A DNA stretch of 64,000 nucleotides, from assembly GCA_001592805.2 (NCBI GenBank), contig CP051139.1, positions 4,826,229 through 4,890,228 on the forward strand, given 5' to 3'. Source of the stretch: Peltaster fructicola. Its lineage: Eukaryota > Ascomycota > Dothideomycetes. This document shows, piece by piece, positions 36,128 through 48,814 of the stretch. The notes below the pieces were generated by a model. The model did no database searches, had not been told where the DNA came from, and saw only the letters and a list, made by a program, of their open reading frames with translations. Each line of letters begins with the position of its first letter. Position 1 is the stretch's first letter. The translations under genes were made by a program, and so were the position numbers.

Positions 36128-36253
36128 GAGCAGGGCATGACCGACATGGAAGCGGTAGTGCAGGTCGTTCGAGCTGTGATATAAGAGCAAGAGCAGGGCA
36201 ATACTCAACATGAGAGCGGCGGTGCGTATCGTTCGAGCTATCGACCTGAGTCG
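36128..36253. repeat. two copies of a 63-bp unit
   Basis: GAGCAGGGCA at 36128 recurs at 36191, and the shared pattern continues through GCGGTAGTGC/GCGGCGGTGC to TCGTTCGAGCT near the end of each unit. Confidence 0.8.
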
Positions 36254-39137
36254 AATCTCAGAGCAGTAGCAAGAGCGGTATGCATTGCGGCAGACTTCTC
36301 AGAAGCATGCTCATTACGGCTCAGCCTGGTCATCGAAACGTCTGCAGGAGTCAAATAATCAGTCCAACATACATGGGAGGACTGTATGTCGTCGAGCCAT
36401 CCTGAGGAGCATGAGCTTGGTCAGCATAAGCGCTGAGCATCGTCGCATTGCTATCATAGGTGTCTCAGTTCCCAGCTCGACAGCGGAATCGATTGGTACA
36501 CACGTGAGGGATATCAATGAGCGGGCAGCTTGCTTTGCGTCCTTGCACTAGATCAACCCATCAAGAGCTGGAAAAGGAGTGCAGATATCCACCACTCAAG
36601 ACAACGAGCGACGAAGCACGAGGATGTGGACAGTATCCTGCGAGCATGTCTGGATTGATGTAGCAGGAGGAGGAAACTGATAACCTGAAGCTGCACAATC
36701 CCGACAGTGCATGTGATCGATCTGCAGCTGCTCATCAACCACGATCAGAGCATGCTGTTTCGAACGTCGTGGACCATGCTGTGGACCATATCGAGCCTGT
36801 TGAACACGATTCTGGACATGCTGAAGCACCAAGTCAACTCACATGAAGCTATTCAAGCTCATCTGTCATACGATACAAGCTACGAGTGGACAGCCTCGTT
36901 CCGAAAGTCCTAGCAATGGCTTGATCAGGCTGAAGCACCACGGGTAATACAATACCAGGGCGATACCGTGCAGGTACGATTGCCATACACGAGCACGACG
37001 TCCTGTCGCAACGTTGAAGCAGATCATCCGCAAGTACAGTGCTCTTGCTGCAGACATATACCATGATCGTCATCGGCGCTGCTGCTTTCGGAGGACGAAC
37101 ACTTCTGGAGGATGCGAAACTGCTTTTGCAGCGCTACTGGGCCTGGACAACGACTACACTTTGCTGAAAACCGATGAGCCTTAACGTCTGACTGCTCTTC
37201 GACAAAGTTGACAGCTTCTCTGGCTCAGCATACTCTCCTGTAGCAGCGCTGACACTATGATGGCGCCACTATACGACTTTGGCCATGACATCGCTCTTGA
37301 CGTTGTGCGGACACGAATGTCTTCGCGGATGCTACTATACTGTTGCAGCCTTGCGAGTGCTGGACGTCCTTACTCGCTGCTATGGCAATGACACCGCCAT
37401 CGAACGCTGTTGATTTACAGCTGCTCCGATCTTTGAACGATAGCTTGTGAATGCTCACACCTCTGACTACAGAGATACGAGTGCTCTGCAACCATCACCT
37501 GGAGTCTGGACTACTACTGTGGCTCCATCGATGGCGTGGATGCTATCGCAGGTCGCCACTGTGCTGCAGGACTCGTCCGAACGCTGGTCGGGCACAGGCA
37601 CTCAAGTCTGAACGTCAGGCCCTCTCACCACTCGGCACGACGCACCCGACCAAGCCATTTACTCGCCAGCTTCCACAACGAGCAACGTAGGAATGGCGGC
37701 TGGCTCAGAACAAGACCTTTTCTGTACAACTGAGGGAGCCTGGAAGAGCTCATTGCTATACTCAACTGGCACATCTACGCCCAAGTATTGCAGCTCGCCG
37801 AGTATCGCTCTGCCGATACCATCTCTGCACCATTGCGAATCCGGATTGCTCGCCACCAATAGTACGACTCTGGATGATCACTAGAGCTCTTCTATGTTCA
37901 TGACGATGCTGTCTGGCGACGAGAGCTGCTCGAAAACGCAGCAACCACACTGGACAGTATCGACCTGCACGAGCAACTGTCCGCTCTGATGACCCTGTTT
38001 GAGGTTCGTCCACCGTTCGATGACCTTGCGTACTACCCTCGAAGTTCGATTCGCCACAGCGTCGAGGAAGCACCACGTGTATGCCGAAGGGGGCAGTGAT
38101 TACGACGGTAGTCGCAATGCTGTCAGGGTAGTCCGTTGCCAGCAACATGCAATGAGCGGCAGCATAACGCCTTCTGATGCGATCGGTGGACATCGCAAAG
38201 AGTACTGAAGTCCCACGAGAAGTTGATGCTCTCCACCAGTGAGCATCTCAACACTGGACTATCACGGCACTTCGGTTCGATGCCACTGCCTCTTGTGGCG
38301 ACCGCTATATTGACAGAAGGCTAGAAGCGCCGCTCCGTGGCACTGGTGTGATGGTCGAACGACCATCGTTGCTCGCTGTCAAGCATCACTTCGCTCTGCC
38401 TTGGGATGAAGTACAACAATCCTGCGACCTCTGCTAGCCTTCAGGGTATGCCACAGTTGACTATGAATCGCTAACAGTCACTCGAGCTTTCCTGGCCATG
38501 ATCATAGCTTTCTATCAGTGTCACTACGACTCTAGGACCTCAGTTGTACCCTAGAAGTAGGTGATTCTTCTCTACTTGTGCGATCGGATGAACTCTGGAC
38601 GAGCACGGCTTCATAAACCGCAGGCTGTCCTGTCCTAGTCGTGCGATCCTCGCTTGACTGCGGCAGCTCTTCTCGACGTCGTGCTGTAAGGATGCAACGA
38701 AAGGGCTCTCAACAGTCACAGCCGCTTCATTGCCCTCCTGCACTGTTCTGCGGCGTCCAGGAAAGCATCGAACAAGCACAGCGACCTCGGTCTTAACGCT
38801 ACTTGCTGTAAGTCGTACGACAATACATCTCGATCAACATAGCGCTCATCATCGGTGCTGCGCGCTGCTGATTTGTGTGGCAGGACAGAACAATGAATAC
38901 ACAGAGCTACATGGAAGATCTTCTTTGGTGCTACGCTACCCATGTGCGGGTGATCCATGGGCAGATGTCACAGACGAAATCTGCCAGTACCAGGTAGCTT
39001 CGGGCAACGTATACGACGATCAAGCGTCCTGAAAAGCACCCAAGGCTGCAGATGATGGAACCCGCAGCGCTTGGCCATGTGATATTGTAGAAGCGAGTCT
39101 ACGACTTCGAGGGTCCCTCGGCGGGCTATATCGTCCC
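36254..39137. other. gene desert, nothing supported
   Basis: No family motif on either strand, no clear repeat. Open frames are short and overlap each other on both strands. Confidence 0.35.
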
Positions 39138-39610
39138 TCAGATACCGCCAAAGACTGTGTACCGCTGTCAGATACTGCTAGCAAGATTCTACGACCATGC
39201 GCTATCGATGCGTGGAGCGAGTTCTCTGCTGTTACTGCCTGCAGCACTGTGTGATCGACAGATGCTGCGAGAAGAGCTACTAGTGTGGCAGATGCTGCGA
39301 GGAAATCATCTCCAGGTGTATCAGAGGCTGGAACAGCGACCGTATCAGTATCGACTGCTGCCGAACGATACCTACGTCTCCAAGAGGCGGTCCCATCAGT
39401 TGTATCATCACCTCGCGCTCCTGGATACAGTCGGTAAGTGTCAGATACAGCACGAGGGCTCACTTGACTGTCAGATGTTACGATCCGCTTCCAGAGAACT
39501 ATGAAAGGAAGCAGCCCACTGTCACATACCACGATAGGACCATCAGGTGCTTCAGACCTAGGTCTTTGACTGTCAGACGTTGCAGTACGGCACTCAGACG
39601 CTCTGCGAGA
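39138..39610. repeat. about 30-bp minisatellite, decayed
   Basis: The core TCAGAT(A/G)CTGC(G/T)A recurs at about 39138, 39167, 39259, 39289, 39320, 39440, 39470, 39543 and 39572. Many gaps are 29-31 bases and the remainder are mostly near multiples of 30. Some units are too degraded to see. Confidence 0.6.
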
Positions 39611-39992
39611 GATCGTCGACTGTCCTGTGTTGTAGAACGATTAGCCGGTCATATCAATGGACGAATTGAGCTGGTTCGATGTCTCACGAAGACTTTATTG
39701 CACTCACCTTCAGCTGTCAGATCGCATGGCAGGATACCTATCATCGTCGACTGTTGCATCACGAACGTCCAAGGCGAAGCGTATCAGTGGATCAGAGAGT
39801 ATGATTGAGACGTGCTATGGATCGTGCTCAACGATCAGACCCTGTCGAACGAGGAGACCATCCCTACCACCATGCGCAGATCACTCACAGGCGCCTCCCG
39901 TTTTGTATCGCTCGATCTGATGCTTCAACTGCTCAGACTGCTGATGCCCACTCCACGACAGCTCAGACCGTGCCTCGTTCAGCAGCTGGAGC

Positions 39993-41069
39993 TCATAGCA
40001 CCAATGGCCCTGATGCTTTGATCATTGTGCCTGCTTTTCCTGTCACATGGAAGTCCTGGCCTGTGAAGTTTGCAGGGAATCCTGGATCAAACTCTCCTTC
40101 TAGCTCTGCAATCTCTTCTGCTGTGAGAACAACCTCGAGAGCCTTGATGTTGGCTTCAAGGTGTTCTACCTTGCGTCCACCGATCAGAGGGATGACCAAT
40201 GATGACTTCCCACGAAGGTAAGCTATGCAGATCGACTGAATCGTCGTGGAGTGTGCGTCTGCGATCTTGCTGAGCTTCTTTGAGATTGCCGCTTCCTCTT
40301 CTGTCTGGTCTGCTGTACGAGGTGAGTCTGATTCTGTTGTACGGAATCGTCCTCCTCCTAGCACGTTCCATGGAGCGATAGCCATACCGAAGTGAGTTGC
40401 CATTGGGAGAAGCTCTCTTTCGAAGTCACGGTCTGCTACGTTCCACTTTCCTTGAACGATCGAGAACGGTGTCTTGCCGTGGTCGCTTGCGTATGTGTTT
40501 GCAGCTGCTATGACCCATGCTGGTGTGTCGGAGATTCCTAGGTACAAGACCTTGTCTTGGAGGACCAGAAGGTGTAGAGCGTCCATTACTTCAGGAATCG
40601 AGCATGTGAAGTCCCACCAGTGGACGTAGAAGATGTCAACAAAGTCGGTGTTGAGTTTGACAAGTGAGTCTCGCAGGGAGGTGATCATACTGCGTTTGCT
40701 GTTTCCCCATGCGTTGTTCTTTGCAGGTGTCTTGTCCTCGTTCGTTGGTGCTTTGTAATGGAAGGAGTACTTCGTTGCTAGGATTATGTCGTCTCGTTTG
40801 TCCTGGAGCCATTCTCCAATCCATTCTTCTGATTGTCCGTCGTGGTATGCATTTGCTGTGTCTATGAAGTTACCTCCTGCTTTGTAGAATGCATCGAGGA
40901 GTGCGAAAGCCTGTTGCTTGGTGAGATCTCCCATGAACGGCCATTTGTTGCCCAGAGACATTCCGCCGAGGATGAGTGGTGAGACATGAATGCCTGCAGT
41001 AGAAGAGAGGATCTTGTGAAGGCCGAGAGGTGTGGAAGGTGTTGGTGCTGGTGTCATAAACGAGGCCAT
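39993..41069 (-). CDS. aldo/keto reductase, NorB/aryl-alcohol dehydrogenase type
   Basis: An intact single-exon gene of 358 residues, normal for fungal AKR enzymes of the AAD/norsolorinic-acid-reductase group. These use NADPH to reduce aldehydes or ketones. The TIM-barrel landmarks appear in order: LILGGMSLG, FIDTANAYHDGQSEEWIG, IILATKYS, SLVKLNTDFVDIFYVHWWD, LYLGISDTPAWV, FSIVQGKWNVADRDFEREL, IAPWNVLGGGRF and a C-terminal VIPLIGGRKVEHLEANI with the cofactor-binding loop. The catalytic tetrad is complete: D70, Y75, K100 and H150. The ATG at 41069 has A at -3. No polyketide synthase or other pathway gene is nearby, so the substrate is unknown. It is the only convincing gene between 18.2 kb and the telomere. 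Its open frame amid decayed sequence suggests selection or recent arrival. Confidence 0.95.
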   Translation of the reverse strand: MASFMTPAPTPSTPLGLHKILSSTAGIHVSPLILGGMSLGNKWPFMGDLTKQQAFALLDAFYKAGGNFIDTANAYHDGQSEEWIGEWLQDKRDDIILATKYSFHYKAPTNEDKTPAKNNAWGNSKRSMITSLRDSLVKLNTDFVDIFYVHWWDFTCSIPEVMDALHLLVLQDKVLYLGISDTPAWVIAAANTYASDHGKTPFSIVQGKWNVADRDFERELLPMATHFGMAIAPWNVLGGGRFRTTESDSPRTADQTEEEAAISKKLSKIADAHSTTIQSICIAYLRGKSSLVIPLIGGRKVEHLEANIKALEVVLTAEEIAELEGEFDPGFPANFTGQDFHVTGKAGTMIKASGPLVL

Positions 41070-43580
41070 GATTGAGGGAAGTAATTCTAGGAGTATGCTG
41101 TATTGACTATGAGGTGGATGTGTGATACTAACGATGTGCGATGATGATGCTGCAGCGACATTGCGACCATATTTGCCTATATATTCGTTGTACGATGTTG
41201 TCGTACGTGTTGAAGATGAAATTCTTAATTCCTTCTCCGAAATCCTAGCTTCCTACATCATCGATCGCATCACAGCACCATACGAAACCATCACTTTTCC
41301 ATCGATTTGCGCTTCAGTACGACTTGCTAGGCCGATCGGGAGTCTTCTCGTTGCTCTGTAAGTGTCCCGGCGATGCCGCAAGCCTTGTAACGATGTATGA
41401 AGCTTGCGACATTCGATGAGCCTGGGACGAGTCTAGGAAGAGTGACAACGACCGATCATCGACGTGCTCGATCCCGGGGACCTTCCATTGATGGATAGAT
41501 GCTCTACTTGATGCGCAACGACGACTGAGGGACGATATCGATGTCTGAAGGATGACAACCTGAGGACGATCATTCCTCCGGGCGATGCAATGTCGAACGA
41601 GCTTCTGACGAACAACCAACTAACGCTGAGCCTTCCACACTCACCTTCCGCGGACGAGAAGCAAGCTGTGCTTGGTTGCTTGACGATGAAGCGCCATTTG
41701 ATCTGAACTTTCAACCACGCATGTCTTGCAACAGTCACAAGCTGCTCAACTCAGCCTGATGATGCAATGCGCAAGGGATCATTCACGAGTGATGAGTAGG
41801 CTGCATAACGGGTTTTTAACGAGAACAGCAGGCAGTCAACACATCTCGACACTCGAAGCACGATCTTCACCACGCTCTCACCGTTCTTCCTCATACTTAC
41901 ACGCCTGCATGCGCTGCCGCATGATCGACAATCGATGAGTCTGTCACGCTTTATGCTGGTCAAGCTCTTCTTACTCAACGTCCGCCATGGCCATGAGTCC
42001 TAGGCTTCCTCGATGTCATCGTCGTCCTCTATCACTCTCCACCGAACACCGACGAGGGCGCTCCTTCTACTGGCGACCATTCTACCACCATCTACCTTCG
42101 CGTCGTCACGCCCTGACTCTCACGATGCGCTCCTCCATCTCGAATCGATCGTCATGCCCGTCACTCGCCTTCGACAGTCGATGGGCGCAATCGACCAATA
42201 CCCACCTACTGTTGAGTAGACTCGAGGCGCGTCCTCCTCCTTCAACGATCGTCACTCCTATGCCTCGAAGACGAAGGCAGGGCTCGGTGCTGTCGATGGA
42301 CGATTGAAAGAGCAGTATTGGGAAACATAGTACAACAATTCAACCACGACGTGGACAACGGTAGCGTCTTTGCAGACTGCGATCTTCACAACGCATGAAC
42401 GACCTACCGAGCACCAATGCAACCCTCATCTTCAGTTCTTCACCTCCACCACAAGCATGATCTGTCCAGTTGAAGCAACACAACTGCTCAGTCGATTGTG
42501 GCTACGATGACGATGCCTGATCTCAATCAACCCTCCGTATCATGCCTCTTTCCAAGCAACCCTCGATGGTAAGCTCCTTCTAACGAAGCAGCCGTTCTCG
42601 ATGAGCGCAGGCGACCGCAGACTAACATCAACGAAACCGACCTCGAGACTCTCTGACCTATATCTCGATCATGTATCACATCGACGAAGCCAAAGTCAGT
42701 CTGCTACCACCATTATCTCGATCCCGGATCCTCTACATCTCGATCCTCGCTACAATTTCGACTGCTCAAGAGGAGGACTGATGATATTGCAGCTTGAAAG
42801 GGGCCTTGACGTGGTGGGCAGGCCTCACAATCGAATGATGCTATGGACACTTGAGACCCTGTGGCACACCTCTCTATTCACGACGCACCTCCGTCCTTCC
42901 GTTCCCTGGTGCCCTGGATACGCACTCTCCAATCATATATACCTCCATCTCCGCGACGGCACGCTGTTGGACCTCTTCTACCTTCATCATCGCTATGGAT
43001 ACGCTGTCTGTCGCTGACGAGCGCCGTCTTCCTCACGACGTACAGACCTTCGCTATCGACGTAGACGACCATGCTGTTGGTGAACGATCCAGAGAGCAGC
43101 GTGTCAGGTAGATCTCGACTGTGCGACTACGACGTGCGAGGTCCATACCTCACCGTGTGGCTCACTGCCTGCCACCATGCGGCCCCCTTCGACACCGATC
43201 CGAGATCAATCTCACACTATTGATCGAGCCTCTTCTTGGTCCCGCATCCTCTACGACGCCTGATGATCAGGTCAATAGCCACGCAAGAATACGATGTCGT
43301 CCATCATAACGAAACAGCAAGTTGTACTCCACCAATCTCGGTCATGCGGCACGATCTCCATGTCCTTCGCAGGTGGCCTATACCTCGAGCTGTCACTGCC
43401 AGGCGTCGCGATCAGTTGACGAGCAGAGACTAACAAACAACGAGCATCGGTCTATGTGGATGCATACCCTCAATCAAGTCTACTGTTTGACCCGCCTGCC
43501 TCCTTTCCCACAACGCAGACGCAACTCCTGCTAATCATCAATGATCTCTAGCTGTCACCTCCCCTACGCTGAGCACGCTG
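41070..43580. other. gene desert, nothing supported
   Basis: The first 100-200 bases are presumably the promoter of the aldo/keto reductase. Further right I recognise no gene; short Ser/Arg/His-rich open frames overlap on both strands. Confidence 0.35.
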
Positions 43581-43800
43581 CTTCTGTCAACTATTGGTAC
43601 GCTCTCGCTACTTCACACATAACGACAGGCGCACACCTCCTGCTGACCGCCGGACACCTCTCGCTGCTTCGCACATCACTTCTCGCACCGCTTCTGCTGA
43701 CTGTCGATCACCTACTGGCTCTCGTACCCGACGACGATCGCGCTTCTCCTGTCGACTATCATTCGCCTCTTGCTGTCTCACACCTCATGACAAGCTCGCC
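43581..43800. repeat. about 55-bp tandem repeat, four units
   Basis: The core CTTCTGCTGACTGTC recurs in variant form with anchors at 43584, 43642, 43697 and 43749 (spacings 58, 55, 52). Each is followed by a variable stretch and a CTC-GCT-CAC-rich tail. The open frame 43541-43885 lies in it and looks like translated repeat, not a gene. Confidence 0.65.
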
Positions 43801-46800
43801 GCTCTTGTTAGAGCTCGTACCTCGTAATCGCGCCGAGCATGTCGTCAACATGCATACGGCGATATCGCCGCCTGTTTGCTTCTGAACCAGACTCAGATTG
43901 ATGATCGCATATCTTCCATCAGCTTCAACCTATCCGATAAGCACGAGCAACGGCCTGGTCTGTTGGTGGAAGAGCAGAACCTTGATCAGGGAGATCACGC
44001 CTGGTCGCAAGAGTTGGATGTCACACATGGGAGATGGTCATACTGCACACGATGAAAGAGCTGGATTGCACACAATGGAAGAACGATACTACGCACCGTT
44101 GACCGAGCACGCTGCTGCATGCGATCTTCATCCAGCCTATCTTTTGCCGCACCTGTTCGCACAGATGCCATTCGACCTCCACTGACGATACACAAGTCTG
44201 TTCCGATACCAGTTCCTGCATGAAATGCCTCTCCAGCTCTCGGCGCGCCATCTTCGGTCGCAAAAGTGAACTTGAAACGCTGTTCTGTTCACACTGAAAG
44301 CGCGAGATAATACGCCATCCGATGACAGAACATCGCACCACAAGGTTCTGCATCACAGCCCGAGATCATTCCTGCTCTCAATGAGCATTACCTGCTTTCT
44401 CGTTGTTGCAGTTTTCCTGGGAAAGATCACTACCGTCTCGAGCTTGATGAGAAGAACTTGAGCTGTACCGAACGACCTTCGACCGGTAGACCCACACGAT
44501 GACACAACTTGTCGACTGCGCTGGTGCTATCAATGAGGTAGCATCCCTGGAGGCTGATGGAGATGCAGGCTCGTCACTACACAAGTCTGAATGATCTCAC
44601 CTTGTCTTTGTACTCTCTCGATCGGCCGCCAACCACGGACGTCACAATAGCTTCCCAGCTTACCATCTGCTCAGCATGAGGTTGCGGCACTTCGTTCTTG
44701 TCAAACAATTGGTGTAGACCCTCTTGAGCACGATCACTACAGTATATTTGTCCTCTCTCCGCATCTGGAGGAGCACAACGCATTGTGTTGATTAGACACA
44801 ACCATTTCCGTTCCGTCACCACTGTGGACTCACAACCTACGATGGAGGTCCAAACAATCGCGGCTTTTGGTCGCTATTGCAGCCTATGCTTGGAACAGCA
44901 ATCAGACGGCGGTACTTCTTCTATTGTGCACCGCCGAGGAGCGACGTTTTCCCTTGCTGTCAAGATACTCCACGCAGCCTGCGATCCTCCTTGCTGTGGA
45001 ACTTGTCAAGGCATGCGACACTCAAGCTCGACTAGGCTTTGATTGAGTGTACAATGCTGAATCTCGATGTCGCCACCAACAGTGCCAGCGTTTTGCGCAC
45101 ACAGCACTCACCATTGACCGTCGCTTGGCTTGGACTGACTGACTTGAGTACTGCACTCCACGAGATAGACTACATTCCTTGGGTGGATGTCTTCTAAAGC
45201 GCCACACCGTCGCTGGAGATCCTTCGCAGCCTCGATGAGTGCTTTACACCGCAGCCTGGGCTATTTTGACGCAAAGCCACAATGCTGGAGACGAGCGTTC
45301 GCAAGCAGGACTATGTTGATAGAGCATTGGGTCACCAGATTGTCGTCTCGGTCCCTCCTGGCATCTCACATGCTTTTCAGCGTTGACGATACAAGACTGT
45401 ATTGCTGTCAGAGGTACTGTGAGCAAGGACAAGTCGCAGATCGTTTGACGGAATCACACAATGTCTTTGCGATGGTGCTTGTCAACAGGATCCTGCCGGT
45501 CATCAGGTTCCCCGCCGGTCTGCTAGCATGTGCTCCTTGCCCCTGCGCAGGCATAGATGGAACACAATCGATGCCTGCAAGGCTCTACATGATATACAGA
45601 CCATCGCGAACTGCTCTCTCACTGTCTTATGGTCTTCGGCTCCTTCTGCTGTCATTGATGCTGGAGCACGATGTCGATGAAGTTACCAGGTTCAGGCAGG
45701 TTTGGACACTTCGTTCTCTCCTTATGATGTTGCGCCGCCGCCTTCGCTATTCTCTCCATCGACTGCTTGTTGCGAGGTCTCTACAGCTACTACGCCGACA
45801 GTAGCGCTTGCGCTTCTGTTACTGTCGTAGCTGCTGCGAGCACTGGCAGCTTGCTGCCTCTGCTGGAGAGGCCTGGATCATGTGCCCACAGTACATGGAC
45901 ACCTGCTTAAAGAGGTCCAATGCAGTCGGATCATGATAGCAACGTCTCGCCAGCAAACGAGTCGCCTACGACGCTGCTCCACGACGGTCAGTGTAACATC
46001 GATGTCCACTATTCTGGACCCTCAGCTCTTTCCAACATGCAGGGTACCATACTATCAATCAGAGAGTCTTCGAGCAGTGTAGCCTTATGAGGCAGCATCG
46101 TTGTCCCTCCACGACGCAGTATCTCAGCCATCGAGCTCAACAACACACAGCGCCATCGCTGTTTCATTGTGGAGTGCTTCGTGGCTACCGAGCCTCACCT
46201 TCGTCAGCGTCTGGTCCTTCGGCATCATACTGCTTGTCATTCATAACTACATACGATGTCTGCGGCGTCGCGAGTACCGCGTTCATCCCCGACTCAGCCA
46301 TATGCAATCCCCTTCCTGCATCAGCGACGGTTGGCTGTACGCTCGGCGTCCTCCTTGATGGCACAGCCATCAACTCCTAGGGATCGAACGAGCAGAGTAG
46401 AGAGGTTTTGTATGCACAGCCAGTGCTGTCAGCCCTCAATGATCAACACAGATCCATGCGCCATCTTCACACTACAGCGCTCTACGGAGCTTGATGCTTG
46501 CCACAGGAAGCTGACCATCTGCTGTGTTGCACAGCTCATCTATCGACAAGTCTTCGCATGGAGCACAACTTTGATAGACTGATGAGTACGTCGAGGTTGC
46601 CTTGCGATATGCCTTCAACCTCTGTGCTTTTGTCAGTCGGCTCTAGAGCAGAGCAGAAACACTACATCGGTAATCCGTCGAGGAAGTGAAGGACGAATGC
46701 ATTCCAGCAGCCTATGGCATGGATCGTTCACTTCAAACGAAGTCCTTGTCCCGTCATAATGGCCTCCACTTGTCAACGATGATCATCATTTGTATATGCA

Positions 46801-48702
46801 GAGGCTGAGGGCTGTCATACCAAGAGCAAGATCATACACGATACAACAACAGGCTTCTTCCTTTCACAACTCGCGTACTAGGACACAGCAGCAGAGACCA
46901 TGTCCCAACTTGACCTCATCATCTTACAGCAACCGGCTCATCTTGCACTTCTCAACAGTCCGTCAAGCAACTAGGTGCGTACAGCTTTGTAGGACACTGA
47001 TGCATGAGGACTCACTTGAAGGAATAACAATCTCGTTCCCAGCTGCAGCTACGAGACCTACCTTGAGCATTGCAGCATGTTTTCTACCATACGCTGCATC
47101 GATGATGTGAGCTCTGACTTTCGCGCAACCACCAGACATGAAAGGCATGGTGTCTTCGACCAGCGAATGCATAAGAGTGCTCTTTTCGAGCCTCACCACG
47201 ACACGCATAATTACGGTCGACCTGCAGTCAACAGTACGTGACTCGTCGACAGGCTTCGCATGCGATGTGCTGGTTGTCAACCGGATCTACCACGGCTCGA
47301 GCCTATTCGACCGTAATCACTGCTGCGACTGATCACCAGGCCTACTGGCAAGCCTACGAACGGTGCTTCCACATGGTCTCATAGTCAGGTCCTGGCTGCG
47401 ATGAGTGCCTTCTGGCTTCCACGATGATACTCTCAACGATGAAGGTTTCGACCATTGATGGCGACAGTCGAGCGAGCACAATCCAGGCATTCTTCTCATC
47501 GCCCATCCTGAACCCGACGATGTCCTGTCGTCAGTGATGTGGAATGCTCGCCATGTGCTTCGACCCAGACTTGCCATTGGTAAAGCTCTGCTTGTGCAAC
47601 ATCAGACAGTGTTTGGGGACCATGACAGGAAGATGTGCACTTACCGAGCCTCATTTTGTATAGCTATCTGTGCAGCTAGACGAAGCATGTCAGGTCGATG
47701 CCGCTCCGTCTTCGGTCATGAGCCTGCTCTTGATTGACCTTGAGCTGCACTGTCGACGTATGGAGCTTGTTGAAGTGAGCATGCTCGCTACTTTGCACGG
47801 GCGCCTGTGACTGGACTGATGGCGTTCATCAGCTCAAGCGACGATCAATCAGTGATGATTGCGAGGAACAATCGTGGCAACAGAAGCAGAGCCTGAGCTG
47901 CAGTCTGTGCCAGTATACTGCAGCCTTGATTGGAGTCCTTGTCGCTTCTGCCACTCGTCCATGAGTGTATCGATGCTCCATCCAGTCGCTATGTCTCGGA
48001 TCTACGAAGTCATCCTCACGATCGTCGCTCTTACGGTGCAAAGGGACTCTGCGCTCGTCTTGTACGGCTCTAGCAGCGTTTACATTGTCGATCGCATCAG
48101 ATGTGTCTTGCACGCAGCTATCGATGCCTTACTGTCCCAATCCGTGGATTGAGCAGTGTCGCCAGCGACCGACTCCTGTACGCTTCTGGACAGCAGTCGT
48201 GAGGCCGATCCGCAGTTCACATCGCCCTGCGCCTCAGTCTTGGCCTGGAGGCTGCAGCTCGACCACTGTTGCCATGAGTCGAAGCAGAAGATGGCATGCA
48301 AGAGAGAGTTCTTGAGCAGGACTGCTTGACCATCTACATCTAGACGAGTTGCTCCACCGTCGAAGACCACAAAGCAAGCAGAGGCGTACTCGTCGTTGGC
48401 ATGATCCTACTGATCGCCCACAGTCGACGGAATGCCCGTCCATCAATGCAAGCATCACCCTTGAGCTGGTCGCCTCCAGCAGCCTTGGACGCTGGTCAGC
48501 GATCCTGTGGCTCACAGAACTTCCGGATGCCTGTGAGCTCATACGCCGGCATAACGTCCAGCTGCAGGACTTCGTCTTCCTCGTCGGTGGATGCAGCCCG
48601 CCCTGGTCTGATCGAGCGATCATCAGCTATTCTCGCTGCTTGTGAGACACTCATGCGGCATTAGAGCTGGCGATTCTCTGCTGATGAGTGGACGACGGTG
48701 AG
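43801..48702. other. gene desert, nothing supported
   Basis: About 4.9 kb with no recognised gene. Frame 45187-45804 (205 codons) is the longest and has no domain, signal peptide or homologous motif I can name. Confidence 0.35.
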
Positions 48703-48814
48703 TCTGCCGATGTTGAGATCTTGTCATTCAAGCTCCATCGTTGATCATAGATCACAGCCTGCCGATGATGAAGTCTTGTCGCTCAAGCTTCAGCGTCATG
48801 GTGTTGAGCATCCC
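48703..48814. repeat. two copies of a 56-bp unit
   Basis: CTGCCGATG at 48703 and 48759 starts two units that agree closely over about 35 bases (TCTTGTC, then CAAGCT) and then diverge. Confidence 0.75.

Noticed and set aside
45187-45804. 205-codon open frame
   Set aside because: No domain, signal peptide or membrane pattern; overlaps open frames on the opposite strand.
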